Part shown: in pieces, positions 25,826 through 34,441 of the stretch
How the letters are laid out: each line of letters starts with the position of its first letter
Numbering within the stretch: position 1 is the stretch's first letter
Position numbers and translations under genes: made by a program
Source of the DNA: Dehalococcoidia bacterium
GTDB taxonomy: Bacteria > Chloroflexota > Dehalococcoidia > SZUA-161
Length of the DNA: 64,000 nucleotides
NCBI GenBank assembly: GCA_014874385.1
Contig: JACWAE010000016.1
Location: 1-64,000 of the forward strand
Direction: 5' to 3'
Notes under the pieces: model-generated
The model's input: the letters and a program-made list of their open reading frames with translations, nothing else
Told to the model about the DNA's origin: nothing
Databases searched by the model: none

Positions 25826-27826
25826 TTAGACGCGCCGCCCGGCATGATAACCCTCATGCACGGCATTAATAATCTTGCGGGCTTTTACCGCATCGCCAAC
25901 AACAAGCACTTCAATGGGTAACTTCTTTAGCTCATTGTACAACGTCAGGTCTGCGGTCATGCCCATAGCTACCACCACTGCATCACCTTCGATGGACTTA
26001 TCGGCGCCTTCTAAGGTGCAGCTTATACTCTTTGAGCTTATTCGGTTAATGCAATGGTTAACTCTGACATCCACTTTGTCTTCTATTAGACGAGATTGCA
26101 ATACCCACTGTGTAAACTCCATCTCTTCCGGTGCCACTGTTGGCAACATGTCCACCAGCACCACCTTCTTCTGGTGGCTCTCCGCCAGGTACATGGCCAC
26201 CTCAACGCCAATCAGCCCAGCCCCACAGACGATGACCCGCTTCCCTTGGGGAATCTTACCGCCAAGGACATCAATTGCATCATAAATGCCGGTATCATTA
26301 ATGCCATCAATCTGTGGTCTAGATGGACGGGCTCCGCTGGCTACAATGACCACGTCAGGCTTTTCACTCTGAACTAACTTTGTTGTTACCTCAGTGCCAG
26401 TTACAACAGATACCCCGCATTCATATAATTGATGTTTCTGGTATTGCAGAAAATCACGGATATCCTTTTTGAACTCAGGCACCGATGAGTAACGCATCAT
26501 GCCGCCGAGTTCCTTGCTCTTTTCATACAGTGTCACTTTGTGCCCTCTCAGTGCCGCTACCCGCGCCGCTTCCATCCCACCTGGTCCACCTCCAACAATC
26601 ATGACTTTTCGTGGTTTCTCAGCATGGACAAGCACTACGAAAGACTGCTCTTCCCTACCAGCCACAGCATTGACTGCACAGCCGAGGCTGCGGTAGGAAG
26701 TTGCGGTGCCAAGACATTCGTTGCAGCGTATACAGCGCCGTATCTCCTCTGGTTTGCCAGCGATTACCTTATTCGGCCAGTCAGGGTCTGCTATGCTCTG
26801 GCGGCCGACCGCCACTAAGTCAGCCTTGCCGCTGGCTATGGCTTCCTCGCCCAGCTCAGGAGAAATACCACAGACAGCGATAACCGGTATCGAGACGTGC
26901 TTCTTCATTGCCTCAGCAAGACGAATCATGTTTCCACGTGGTACATACATGGGTGGTACCCAGACTACCGTGCTGATACCATCGCTCAGCTTCTTGCCAG
27001 CGGGTGACTCTTTCCCAGCCAATACGTTCCGAAAGATTTCCACCTTACTGTCAAAGGAGCCCGCCGAAACATGTATTGCGTCTGCACCCGCTTCCTCAAC
27101 CCACTTAGCGAATTGTGTGGTTTCCTCAAGAATGAGACCGTCTTTGAGGTATTCTTCTGCCGAGATACGCCAGATCAAATTGAAATCCGGCCCTGCTGTC
27201 TCTTTAATAGCTCGAATGACTTCCAATCCGAATCTGGCTCTATTCTCAAGGCTGCCGCCATACTCATCGGTGCGGCGGTTGTTGTAGCGAGACAGGAATT
27301 GCTGTGGCATATAGCCATGTGCCCCGTGCACCTCGACAGCATCGAAACCGGCTAGTCTCGCCAACCTAGCGGACATGGCATACGTTTGTACCAGCTTATG
27401 AATCTCATCAATCGTCATTTCCATAGGCTTGTCGTCGGGGAGGAGCACCGTCGGAACGCCCGATGGAGTGTACGGCTTCATGCCGGTAATCGTCTCTGAG
27501 CCAAACCATCCAGCATGTGCTAGCTGTAGAGCAATCTTGGCACCATTAGCATGTACGGCATTGGCGAGCCGCGATAGACCGGGGATAAATTGTATGCCGG
27601 AGACCTCCAATTGAGCGGGGATACACTTGCCCCTTAGTTCCGGGGTGGTGGCCTCGACAATAATCATCCCGATTCCACCATTAGCACGCGCAGCGTAGTA
27701 GTTGATAATTGAGTCAGTTACGGTGCCGTCGGTGGTACCGAGGTTGGTTCCCATTGGCGGCATCACCATACGATTGCGCAGTGTCATGGTACCGACATTA
27801 ATTGGTTGCACTAGATGCTCAAACAT
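25826..27826 (-). CDS. Enoate/2,4-dienoyl-CoA reductase-like FMN-FAD-[4Fe-4S] flavoprotein (second copy)
   Basis: A 666-residue relative of the 5685-7739 protein. The FMN barrel has FEHLVQPINVGTMTLRNRMVMPPM, VEVHGAHGYMPQQFLS and RRTDEYGGSLENRARFG. The cluster motif is CIRCNECLG...GCAVN. The C-terminal FAD/NAD domain has IVGGGPGGMEAAR and VCGAGLIGVEVA. The length is close to that of clostridial 2-enoate reductase and of FadH. The start at 27826 has TAGGAGGT nine bases before it and overlaps the small upstream gene. Its promoter carries the CCAAACGTTTGG operator, linking it to the TetR regulon and the dehydratase block. Confidence 0.9.
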   Translation of the reverse strand: MFEHLVQPINVGTMTLRNRMVMPPMGTNLGTTDGTVTDSIINYYAARANGGIGMIIVEATTPELRGKCIPAQLEVSGIQFIPGLSRLANAVHANGAKIALQLAHAGWFGSETITGMKPYTPSGVPTVLLPDDKPMEMTIDEIHKLVQTYAMSARLARLAGFDAVEVHGAHGYMPQQFLSRYNNRRTDEYGGSLENRARFGLEVIRAIKETAGPDFNLIWRISAEEYLKDGLILEETTQFAKWVEEAGADAIHVSAGSFDSKVEIFRNVLAGKESPAGKKLSDGISTVVWVPPMYVPRGNMIRLAEAMKKHVSIPVIAVCGISPELGEEAIASGKADLVAVGRQSIADPDWPNKVIAGKPEEIRRCIRCNECLGTATSYRSLGCAVNAVAGREEQSFVVLVHAEKPRKVMIVGGGPGGMEAARVAALRGHKVTLYEKSKELGGMMRYSSVPEFKKDIRDFLQYQKHQLYECGVSVVTGTEVTTKLVQSEKPDVVIVASGARPSRPQIDGINDTGIYDAIDVLGGKIPQGKRVIVCGAGLIGVEVAMYLAESHQKKVVLVDMLPTVAPEEMEFTQWVLQSRLIEDKVDVRVNHCINRISSKSISCTLEGADKSIEGDAVVVAMGMTADLTLYNELKKLPIEVLVVGDAVKARKIINAVHEGYHAGRRV

Positions 27827-28073
27827 GATTACCTCCTAAATAGGAAATCCCTTGCTTACACGCAGCATAGTGCTTGCTAGTAATCCCCTTTTGTGTAACT
27901 AACTTCTCGGACTCTGCGGCTTCTAGAATCAGTTCGGTGGCAATTTCCGCCGCCCTCTGGCATACCTTGCCGCAATAATCATGAACATTTGGAATAGCAC
28001 TTACCTTCACAAGCTCTTCAGGCCTCTCATGTCTTAGGCCCTTCCTAAAACTATCTTCCGTACATCGTGGCAC
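27819..28073 (-). CDS. Small hypothetical protein in the reductase operon
   Basis: An 84-residue frame that starts with GTG and overlaps the reductase start by 8 bases, placing it directly behind the operator-controlled promoter at 28240-28269. The middle is helical (QRAAEIATELILEAAESEKL) and there are paired cysteines (HDYCGKVC, AACK). No family is recognised. The overlap argues for a real, co-translated gene, but the composition would also allow a fragment of a larger helical protein. Confidence 0.4.
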   Translation of the reverse strand: MPRCTEDSFRKGLRHERPEELVKVSAIPNVHDYCGKVCQRAAEIATELILEAAESEKLVTQKGITSKHYAACKQGISYLGGNHV

Positions 28074-28207
28074 TTGTAACTACCATATTGTTTCTCAAAT
28101 AACTTGTTTAACCACCGCCTGACCTAAATTTGAGGGGCATTATCTCATCTAATCTTTCGTTTTTTTAAATATCGAACCAATGTTTATCATAACGCTATAA
28201 TATGCCG

Positions 28208-28269
28208 ACCAAACGTTTGGTAAATATAATCTTGGTGGAATCGTATCATAGAAATATTAACGTTGTCAA
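28208..28269 (-). promoter_or_regulatory. Promoter with CCAAACGTTTGG operator before the second reductase operon
   Basis: Minus-strand -35 TTGACA (28264-28269), 18-base spacer, -10 TACGAT (28240-28245), then after 18 bases the perfect 14-base palindrome ACCAAACGTTTGGT (28208-28221). It is identical to the site at 16426-16439. It should place the two-gene unit 28073-25826 under the TetR protein of 16935-17543. Confidence 0.72.
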
Positions 28270-28387
28270 GCCTGTGTATGAAATGTGAAATCTGGAATGA
28301 GATTGATTAATAATATTCATTGTGTTAGCCTCTCAGCAGTGAAGCTAGCTAGAGTTACGCATGAAAATCAGCACAGATTTTGCACTC

Positions 28388-28729
28388 TTATGGGAATAAT
28401 TGTATAGGAGCAGCTCTTAATTGCTTAACTCGTTTAACGAATTCATCAACTTCGTAAGCAGCAATTGCGTTACCAATTAATGTAAGTGGTAGATCATCAG
28501 GTTTCTTAAAACGTATACATGATTTACCGACATTATACTTTTGACCAGCGGTGCGGTACTCAGTCTCAAACTCTTGTCTTGCCTGCTGATCCATGTAAAT
28601 GTCAATCAGATAAATGGCCACGCGGTTCTTCTGTGAAGCCAGTACCGCATACATCAGAGGCTTCCCATTGTAGGTGTCTGGATAGATCACCAAAGGGACT
28701 TGATAGGCGATCATTCCCCAATTCATCAC
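28388..28729 (-). pseudogene. DUF1801-type protein, N-terminally truncated
   Basis: A 113-residue frame with the conserved centre and end of DUF1801 proteins: NWGMIAYQVPLVIYPDTYNGKP, LASQKN, YLIDIYMD, GKSCIRFKKPDDLPL. The reading frame continues upstream as GQGYEEV, also conserved, but then meets a TGA without a start codon, so the usual ~20-30 N-terminal residues are missing. It may still be expressed from the internal GTG/ATG after GAGGAG, but it looks truncated. The break abuts the truncated surface-protein gene on the other strand. Confidence 0.6.
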
Positions 28730-28744
28730 CTCCTCGTATCCCTG

Positions 28745-29041
28745 CCCTATGACCCAACCTCATGTCCGGAGGGTGTAGCTGAAGGAAACCTTACTATCGA
28801 CTACTTTAACGTTTTAACGGGGGAATGGGTTGAGTGTAAGTGTGAAGTGGATGTGCAAAATCACCTTGTCATAGCGCATGTGAGCCACTTCACCTTGTTT
28901 GCCATTATTGCTGAAGTCCTGGCGCCACCATTAACGCCAGCGCTAACACATATTAATTGGCCGTTGACAATAGGCATTGTAGCTGCAGTAGTTATGGCGA
29001 GCATGGCGGCTATCATTAGTGGCTACATTTTGAAGACATAA
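28745..29041 (+). pseudogene. C-terminal fragment of a cell-surface protein with membrane anchor
   Basis: The plus-strand frame (open from 28700) reads YDPTSCPEGVAEGNLTIDYF, GEWVECKCEVD, VIAHVSHFTLFAII and ends in a hydrophobic anchor (GIVAAVVMASMAAIISGYIL) plus KT. This is the pattern of the last domain of large secreted proteins, where SHFTTFAII precedes a terminal anchor. All upstream domains and any signal peptide are missing. It meets the truncated DUF1801 gene head to head, marking a rearrangement point near 28740. Confidence 0.5.
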
Positions 29042-30075
29042 GGTAATGGAGACTCCGGGGGCTTGCTCCTGCTGCTAAATTGCCTTCATCTTTAGAAGAG
29101 CAGCACCTTGATCGTAAGTTGATTAGTTGGGGGTTCTGAATCTGGGGGCGACAGCTTAACTTGGATTTTAACAGCCCAAGTCGTCGAAAACGGAATTGAA
29201 GCCGCTAATTGGAAAACCGTGGGTCTCAGATTGAGACAATTTCGAAGTTACCGACATATGAAATAAGCGAATCTGACACCCGGTTTCGATACAAGTAAGA
29301 GGCGGCTTTTCGGAATTTTTCTAACGCCGATAAGACACAAAGTCTATGCTATTCTCTGTGACACCATTACACTTGGGCCAGTGGAGCGATGCTGACCACA
29401 TTTGCGAGGACTATTGTACAGAGCCAGCTCCTTTACGGCAACAACGCGAGCCGAGTGCACAAATCGATGTAATGTTCAGGTGAAGACGCCCAAGCTGTCC
29501 GGACCCCATCGAACCTATTGCACAATCCAGAGTAGTTGAACAAGGCAATGTATTAGAGGCTTTCACGCAGAAGAAATTTCAGAAGTTTCAAGTGACTGGA
29601 CTAGCGTGGCGGGATTTAGTTATCACTTTTGAGCACCAATTCGGCAAAATAACCCCCCGCAAGTGGAAGGATTACAAAACGATGAGAAAGGACTGGGGGC
29701 AGCTTCTTGACAATCTGGTATTTCTGTCTCAAAGAGCAAATATCAAATTCTGTCCCAATTGCCCAATCTGCGAGGCTATAGGTTCAACGTAGCCCAGTAG
29801 TGAATCATTCAACAAAGCTCTTCGCCCGAGTTGCCACATACCAAATTTGGCATGCTATTGCTATTAGCATATAGTGAATAGCCTGCAGGTCTTTATATCA
29901 CAGCGGCGACTTATATGACTTCGGGCTATCTTGCAAAGTGACCGGCCTCGTATATTACTACACCAACTCGATCAATTCTTACCATTCGAAGTCCTTGGTA
30001 GTCATAGTGTTCAAAGCTAACTCTTGCAGCATCAGTAGCCTAAACTTCAGTGTTATCCACTTTCCTCATGTAGCC
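29042..30075. other. Kilobase of decayed sequence
   Basis: No intact gene is recognised. A plus-strand frame (about 29490-29792) reads VVEQGNVLEAFTQKKF, GLAWRDLVITFEHQFG, LVFLSQRANIKFCPNCPIC and then stops. It has cysteine pairs but no known family and no ribosome-binding site, and its upstream part begins after a stop, so it may be the end of a lost gene. The stretch separates the truncated-gene junction at 28.74 kb from the HTH genes and tRNA-Arg, and fits the inside of an eroded mobile element. Confidence 0.35.
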
Positions 30076-30104
30076 TTGACTTTAGGCCCGCTTGCGGGTA
30101 TAAT
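30076..30104 (+). promoter_or_regulatory. Consensus promoter giving a leaderless-type start
   Basis: -35 TTGACT (30076-30081), exactly 17 bases, -10 TATAAT (30099-30104). The ATG of the HTH gene begins 6 bases after the -10, which is where transcription should start, so the mRNA would have no 5' leader. The spacer contains the inverted repeat CCCGC-TT-GCGGG (30087-30098), a likely operator for autoregulation. Confidence 0.75.
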
Positions 30105-30110
30105 ATATTT

Positions 30111-30293
30111 ATGGGTGCTATATGTAGCGTAGATGAAGCAGCACAAAAGCTAGGCTTAGACACCAGTCAAGTAAGACGGTTGTTGAGAAGCGGTAAAATA
30201 GCAGGCAAGAGGCTAGGTCGTGACTGGGTAGTGCTGGAATTGAGTTACAAAAGGAGAAGAAAACCCAAAACAAAGAAAGGAGGTAGCAAATAA
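30111..30293 (+). CDS. Excisionase-type helix-turn-helix protein
   Basis: A 60-residue DNA-binding protein of the MerR-like/excisionase HTH_17 type: CSVDEAAQKLGLDTSQVRRLLRSGKIAGKRLGRDWVV, followed by a basic tail RRKPKTKKGG. Such proteins act as recombination directionality factors or small regulators in mobile elements. There is no ribosome-binding site; the start coincides with the predicted transcription start. The next gene follows after 2 bases. Its place beside a tRNA and an XRE gene supports a mobile-element origin. Confidence 0.78.
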   Translation: MGAICSVDEAAQKLGLDTSQVRRLLRSGKIAGKRLGRDWVVLELSYKRRRKPKTKKGGSK

Positions 30294-30295
30294 TT

Positions 30296-30464
30296 ATGCT
30301 CGATGTTAGAGGTCGATTCGAGGAAGCAGTACAAACACATGGAGTTCGAGGACTGGCTTCCAGAATAGGAGTTACTCCGGCTTATGTTTCCATGATTGTG
30401 AATGGAAAGAGGGCATTAACGCCACAAGTGTTAACAAGACTTGAAGAGGGTGTTAACAAACCAA
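30296..30464 (+). pseudogene. XRE-type helix-turn-helix regulator cut at tRNA-Arg
   Basis: The frame encodes a Cro/C1-type HTH (GLASRIGVTPAYVSMIVNGKRALTPQVLTRLEEGVNK). After residue ~56 it runs straight into the antisense of tRNA-Arg and ends only at 30565; the last ~33 residues are translated tRNA. The true C-terminus was therefore lost or never existed. AAGGAGG lies 12 bases before the ATG. Since element integrases cut at tRNA 3' ends, the junction at 30464/30465 probably marks an attachment site. The HTH may still be expressed with a tRNA-derived tail. Confidence 0.6.
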
Positions 30465-30541
<77 letters not shown>

Positions 30542-30619
30542 ACACTTTGTGCCCGTCTTGCTTGATTTTAGCATCACCGTAAGGACTTTGGCAAGCGAGA
30601 GGCTGACAGCTTAGATAGA

Positions 30620-30646
30620 CCGTTCGTGGTGACCCTGTCGAACCAC
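30620..30646. repeat. Copy of the CCGTTCGTGGTGA intergenic repeat
   Basis: This copy reads CCGTTCGTGGTGACCCTGTC and then GAACCA, sharing its first half with the hairpin at 43573-43605. It sits just past the stop of the ABC-2 permease gene, in the gap with tRNA-Arg. Confidence 0.5.
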
Positions 30647-30663
30647 TTACAGCTTCTTGGAGA

Positions 30664-31734
30664 TTATTCCCACTTGAAGAAGCGTACAGCTACTATCAGA
30701 CAAACTGCAAACCAGCCGACAAGCACGCCCACATTGATTAAGTGGGAATGAAGAGCTGAGGACTGGACCATTATCTGCCTGACCGAATCGCCCAGATAAG
30801 TTAACGGCATGGCATCCATTATGGGGCGCATGAAGCCAGGCATCATATCAATCGGGAAGAAAATCCCCGAGAGAAACATCATTGGAAACTGCACCATCAT
30901 GAGCAGGGGCATAGCCGACTCTTGCGTCTTTGCGAAAGCTGACATCATGAACCCCATGGTCAGAAACGTTAACGCCCCCAGTATCACCATGCCTGCAAGG
31001 AAGAACCAGTTCCCCAGCATGGGGACATGAAATACCAGCTTGGACACAACAATAATCAGCGCGGCTTGTCCTATAGCGATTAGTAGCCTGAAGACTACTG
31101 TGCTCAAAATCATCGTGGAACGTCTTAGCGGCGTAGCTCCCAGCCGTTTGAGCACTCGATTCTCCCGTTGCACCACTAGAGGCATCGCTGCAAAGATGCC
31201 CAACTGCATTATAGCCATAGCCAGTATGCCCGGCGTCAGATAGTCTATGGCACGGATCTCGTGGGTCTGCAACGTCACTGGATTCACGTTGATGAGCGGC
31301 GCTGGCTGCCCAAACTTTTCCAATACCTGTGTGATGATGGGCAGCAGCACCTGCCCCGACGAGCTTTCCGTCGGGTCATAATAGACATTTACCGTAGCAT
31401 TACCCCCCTGCGATACGGTCTGTCCGAATCCTGAAGGCACGATGATGACCGCCCGTCTGTCGCCGTTCTTCAGCGCCTGCAGTTCAGCACTTTGATTGCC
31501 CGTATCCAATTTGAAAGCGGGCACCTGTTGCAGCATCCCCGACAACTGTTGGGCTGCAGGTGAGTTGTCCTCCACCACCAGACCTACATTGAAAGTGACA
31601 TTGTCCCCACCACTGAAAACAGCGCCGAAGATAAGAATGAAGAAGATGGGAAAAGCGAATGTCCAGAAGAGAGCTGAACGCTCTCTAAAAAACTGTTTGA
31701 TATCTGCCACCAGGAGCTTCCCTAAGACTTTCAA
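30664..31734 (-). CDS. ABC-2 type exporter permease
   Basis: A 356-residue membrane protein: one N-terminal helix (FWTFAFPIFFILIFGAVFSG), a large external domain (about 45-170) and five to six C-terminal helices ending KWE. The layout matches YhgE/DrrB-like ABC-2 permeases with a long extracytoplasmic loop. Its ATG overlaps the stop of the ATPase gene by 4 bases. Substrates in this group are drugs, lipids or antibiotics; none can be assigned. Confidence 0.9.
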   Translation of the reverse strand: MKVLGKLLVADIKQFFRERSALFWTFAFPIFFILIFGAVFSGGDNVTFNVGLVVEDNSPAAQQLSGMLQQVPAFKLDTGNQSAELQALKNGDRRAVIIVPSGFGQTVSQGGNATVNVYYDPTESSSGQVLLPIITQVLEKFGQPAPLINVNPVTLQTHEIRAIDYLTPGILAMAIMQLGIFAAMPLVVQRENRVLKRLGATPLRRSTMILSTVVFRLLIAIGQAALIIVVSKLVFHVPMLGNWFFLAGMVILGALTFLTMGFMMSAFAKTQESAMPLLMMVQFPMMFLSGIFFPIDMMPGFMRPIMDAMPLTYLGDSVRQIMVQSSALHSHLINVGVLVGWFAVCLIVAVRFFKWE

Positions 31735-32648
31735 TCCCTGATTCTCCTGCCGGTTAGCTTCAAGAAAACGTCCTCCAGGGTGGCTTTCCTCACGTATAGG
31801 TCAGTTAATTTCATGTCCCCTTGTTTGGCCACTTCCATCAAGGCTGAGATAGTGACCGGCACCGACTTAGAGTATACCGTCACCCTGCCATTTTCCATCA
31901 CAACATTCGTTGCGCCTGCCAACTGGCGCAGCACCTCATCACCAAGTGGCCGGTCTAATTGAAACTCTATAGCTTCCTCATTGAAGTACTGACTGACCAG
32001 TCTATCAGGTCGGTCAGTAGCAATAATCTCACCATGATCGATAATCGCCACGCGCTCACAGAGACGCTCGGCTTCCTCCATGTAGTGTGTAGTTAAGAAT
32101 ACGGTCTTGCCCTTCTCCTTTTGAAGCTTGATCAGGTCCCAGATGTTGTGCCTTGCCTGAGGGTCAAGGCCCGATGTGGGCTCATCTAAGAAAAGGATTT
32201 GAGGGTCATTGACCAGAGCAAGGCCCACCGATAGCCTCTGTTGCTGTCCTCCGGAGAGATTAATGCACAGTTTGTTACTGCTGTCCTCTAATCCCACGAG
32301 CTTGATAATCTCCTCAAGCGAAACGGCTTTGGGAAAGAAGCTGCCAAAAAGATCGATCACTTCATGAACTTTAAGTCTGGGGTATAGTGAGGTGGTCTGC
32401 AGTTGCACTCCGATACTGCCTTTGATCCGCCGCGGCCGCTGCTTTATATCCATCCCCAACACAGAAACGCTGCCTGAATCAGCAGGTCGAAGCCCTTCCA
32501 CTATCTCCATAGTGGTCGTTTTGCCAGCACCGTTTGGGCCCAGCATTCCGAATATCTCGCCCTGAGCTACCGAGAAGCTGATATTATTAACTGCCTTAAT
32601 CTCTCCGTAGCTCTTGCGTAGCTTCTCAACTTCAATGACAGCGCTCAT
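31731..32648 (-). CDS. ABC-2 type exporter ATPase
   Basis: A 305-residue ATPase with Walker A GPNGAGKTT, signature LSGGQQQR, Walker B ILFLDEPTSGLD, the switch histidine in VFLTTHYMEEAE and a C-terminal DrrA-like extension (about 215-305). It drives the permease encoded downstream. Confidence 0.92.
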   Translation of the reverse strand: MSAVIEVEKLRKSYGEIKAVNNISFSVAQGEIFGMLGPNGAGKTTTMEIVEGLRPADSGSVSVLGMDIKQRPRRIKGSIGVQLQTTSLYPRLKVHEVIDLFGSFFPKAVSLEEIIKLVGLEDSSNKLCINLSGGQQQRLSVGLALVNDPQILFLDEPTSGLDPQARHNIWDLIKLQKEKGKTVFLTTHYMEEAERLCERVAIIDHGEIIATDRPDRLVSQYFNEEAIEFQLDRPLGDEVLRQLAGATNVVMENGRVTVYSKSVPVTISALMEVAKQGDMKLTDLYVRKATLEDVFLKLTGRRIRD

Positions 32649-32808
32649 TAGTTACTTCCACGGTTCTAATAATATAAATCTTAGTCCATTGCATAGGTTG
32701 CGTCAATTCACCTTCAAATTGCTTATAAACATATCAACCCTTATTCTACCTGCTCCCCCACGTCTTCAGAAGCTGAGTAACGGCTATAATCCCTGTTGCA
32801 AAGAGAGT

Positions 32809-32836
32809 TTGCAAGATTTTACAAATGCACTATAAT
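32809..32836 (+). promoter_or_regulatory. Promoter of the usp-trkA operon
   Basis: A -10 TATAAT (32831-32836) with a -35-like TTGCAA 16 bases upstream (32809-32814). It lies 53 bases before the usp start and fits expression of the three-gene unit 32890-34407. Confidence 0.6.
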
Positions 32837-32889
32837 ACTCAGAAGGATTGCGCGGGGGAACAGTAGAACTCTGAGGTAGCCTGAAGGCA

Positions 32890-33339
32890 ATGCTTAATAA
32901 TATCAGAAAAGTCTTGGTTCCTGTTAATGGGACCAAAGTTGACGAAGCTGCTATAAAACTGGCTTGCCGCTTGGCTAAAGCTGCAAAAGGCAGGATCTAT
33001 GTTACGTATGTAATCCAGGTGGATCGTACGTTACCTCTCGACGCTGAAATTAAACCTGAAATCGAGAAAGGAGAACAAGTCCTCGACCAGGCCGAGCATA
33101 TCGCTGAGGAGCAAGATTACAAAGTTGAGACTGACTTGTTACAGGCACGCGAGGTAGGCCCGGCAATAGTCGACGAGGTGATAGAACGTGGAGTTGACTT
33201 GGTCATCATTGGTATCAACTACAAGACAAAGTTTGGCGGGTTCAGCCTGGGGAGCACTGTGCCATACGTGCTTAGAAACGCACCGAGCTGGGTGCTGATT
33301 TGCCGGGAGCCCATCACCGAGGAGGATGTTGAGAGATAA
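32890..33339 (+). CDS. Universal stress protein (UspA family)
   Basis: A 149-residue UspA-fold protein: the opening IRKVLVPVNGTKVDEAAIKLACRLA and the C-terminal nucleotide-binding stretch DLVIIGINYKTKFGGFSLGSTVPYVLRNAPSWVLICR (GGFSLGS loop). ATP-binding Usp proteins often partner with ion-transport regulators. It overlaps the first trkA-like gene by one base (TAATG), so a joint role in potassium control is likely. Confidence 0.9.
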   Translation: MLNNIRKVLVPVNGTKVDEAAIKLACRLAKAAKGRIYVTYVIQVDRTLPLDAEIKPEIEKGEQVLDQAEHIAEEQDYKVETDLLQAREVGPAIVDEVIERGVDLVIIGINYKTKFGGFSLGSTVPYVLRNAPSWVLICREPITEEDVER

Positions 33340-33737
33340 TGAAAGTGGTTATAATGGGCTGTAGCCGAGTTGGCGCACAATTGGCAGCGATGATGGATGC
33401 AGAAGGGCACAAGGTTACCGTTATGGACATCGACCCCTTTAGTTTCAAGAAGCTCCCGTCAACATTTAATGGAACAGCCCTCGTAGGAAGTGGGATAGAT
33501 GAAGAGTCGTTAAAGAAGGCAGAGATAGCAGAGGCTGATGTCTTCGTAGCTGTGACACAGGGCGATAACCGCAATGTGATGGCTTGTCAGATCGCCAAGC
33601 ATATCTACAACGTTCCTAAAGTAGTCTGCCGTATCTATGACCCGATTCGCGAGGAGACGTATCGTAATCTGGGTCTACGTACTGTTAGCCCTACCAAAGT
33701 GGTGGCAAAACTTTTAAGAGACCAAATCGAAGACTAG
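33339..33737 (+). CDS. TrkA-N (RCK) NAD-binding protein, single domain
   Basis: A 132-residue Rossmann protein with MGCSRVGAQLAAMMDAEGHKVTVMDID and the DVFVAVTQGDNRNVMACQIAKHIY block of TrkA-N/RCK domains. It has no C-terminal RCK_C domain. The next gene encodes a full-length version; the two may form a hetero-oligomeric gating ring for a potassium transporter encoded elsewhere. Confidence 0.88.
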   Translation: MKVVIMGCSRVGAQLAAMMDAEGHKVTVMDIDPFSFKKLPSTFNGTALVGSGIDEESLKKAEIAEADVFVAVTQGDNRNVMACQIAKHIYNVPKVVCRIYDPIREETYRNLGLRTVSPTKVVAKLLRDQIED

Positions 33738-33744
33738 GGGAAAC

Positions 33745-34407
33745 ATGTATATCGTCATCATTGGAGGCGGCGAAGTTGGCTATCACCTTTCCAAGGTGTT
33801 GCTTAATGATGGCCATGAGGTGCTGATCCTGGAGCAAGACCTCTCCAGATGTGACGTACTCTGCGAAGAGTTGGGAAGTGTAGTTGTCCGCGGAGATGGT
33901 TGTGAGGCAGCTACCTTGGATAGTGTTGGCACCGGAAGAGCCGATATGCTGGTTGCTGTCACCGATGAAGACGCGCGCAATCTGGTGGCTTGTCAGTTGG
34001 CCAAGCACAGGTTCAACGTCAGGCGTACAATTGCACGTGTTACGAACCCATATAACGAGAATATTTTCAAGATTCTGGGCGTTGACGTTACGGTATGCAG
34101 CACCAGACTTATTCTGGCACATATCGAACAGGAACTGCCTTCACATCCCATCATCCCTCTGCTCAAATTAAGAAGCGGGACGCTTGAGGTTATCGAGGCC
34201 AAGATCCCACCAGACTCAAAGCTAATAGGTAAAAAACTCCGAGCCTTCGCCCTGCCCAAAGGAAGCGCCGTGTTGCTCGTCATAAGCAAAGAAAAAGGGC
34301 CCCAGATACCCACAGCGGACACGGTTATTGAAGCAGAAGATGAAGTTGTAGCAATTACCGAGGCTGAGAACGAAGAAGCAATACGGGCAATGCTGACCAG
34401 CAAATAA
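33745..34407 (+). CDS. trkA: TrkA-type potassium transport regulator
   Basis: A 220-residue protein with TrkA-N (residues 1-~125: GGGEVGYHLSKVLLNDGHEVLILEQD; DMLVAVTDEDARNLVACQLAKHRF) and TrkA-C (about 140-218). TrkA rings bind NAD(H) or nucleotides and gate Trk/Ktr potassium channels. It follows the single-domain paralogue by 7 bases. No TrkH/KtrB membrane subunit is encoded in the window. Confidence 0.9.
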   Translation: MYIVIIGGGEVGYHLSKVLLNDGHEVLILEQDLSRCDVLCEELGSVVVRGDGCEAATLDSVGTGRADMLVAVTDEDARNLVACQLAKHRFNVRRTIARVTNPYNENIFKILGVDVTVCSTRLILAHIEQELPSHPIIPLLKLRSGTLEVIEAKIPPDSKLIGKKLRAFALPKGSAVLLVISKEKGPQIPTADTVIEAEDEVVAITEAENEEAIRAMLTSK

Positions 34408-34441
34408 TATATAACCTCCATCGTCTGCTCAAAGGTAGAGA

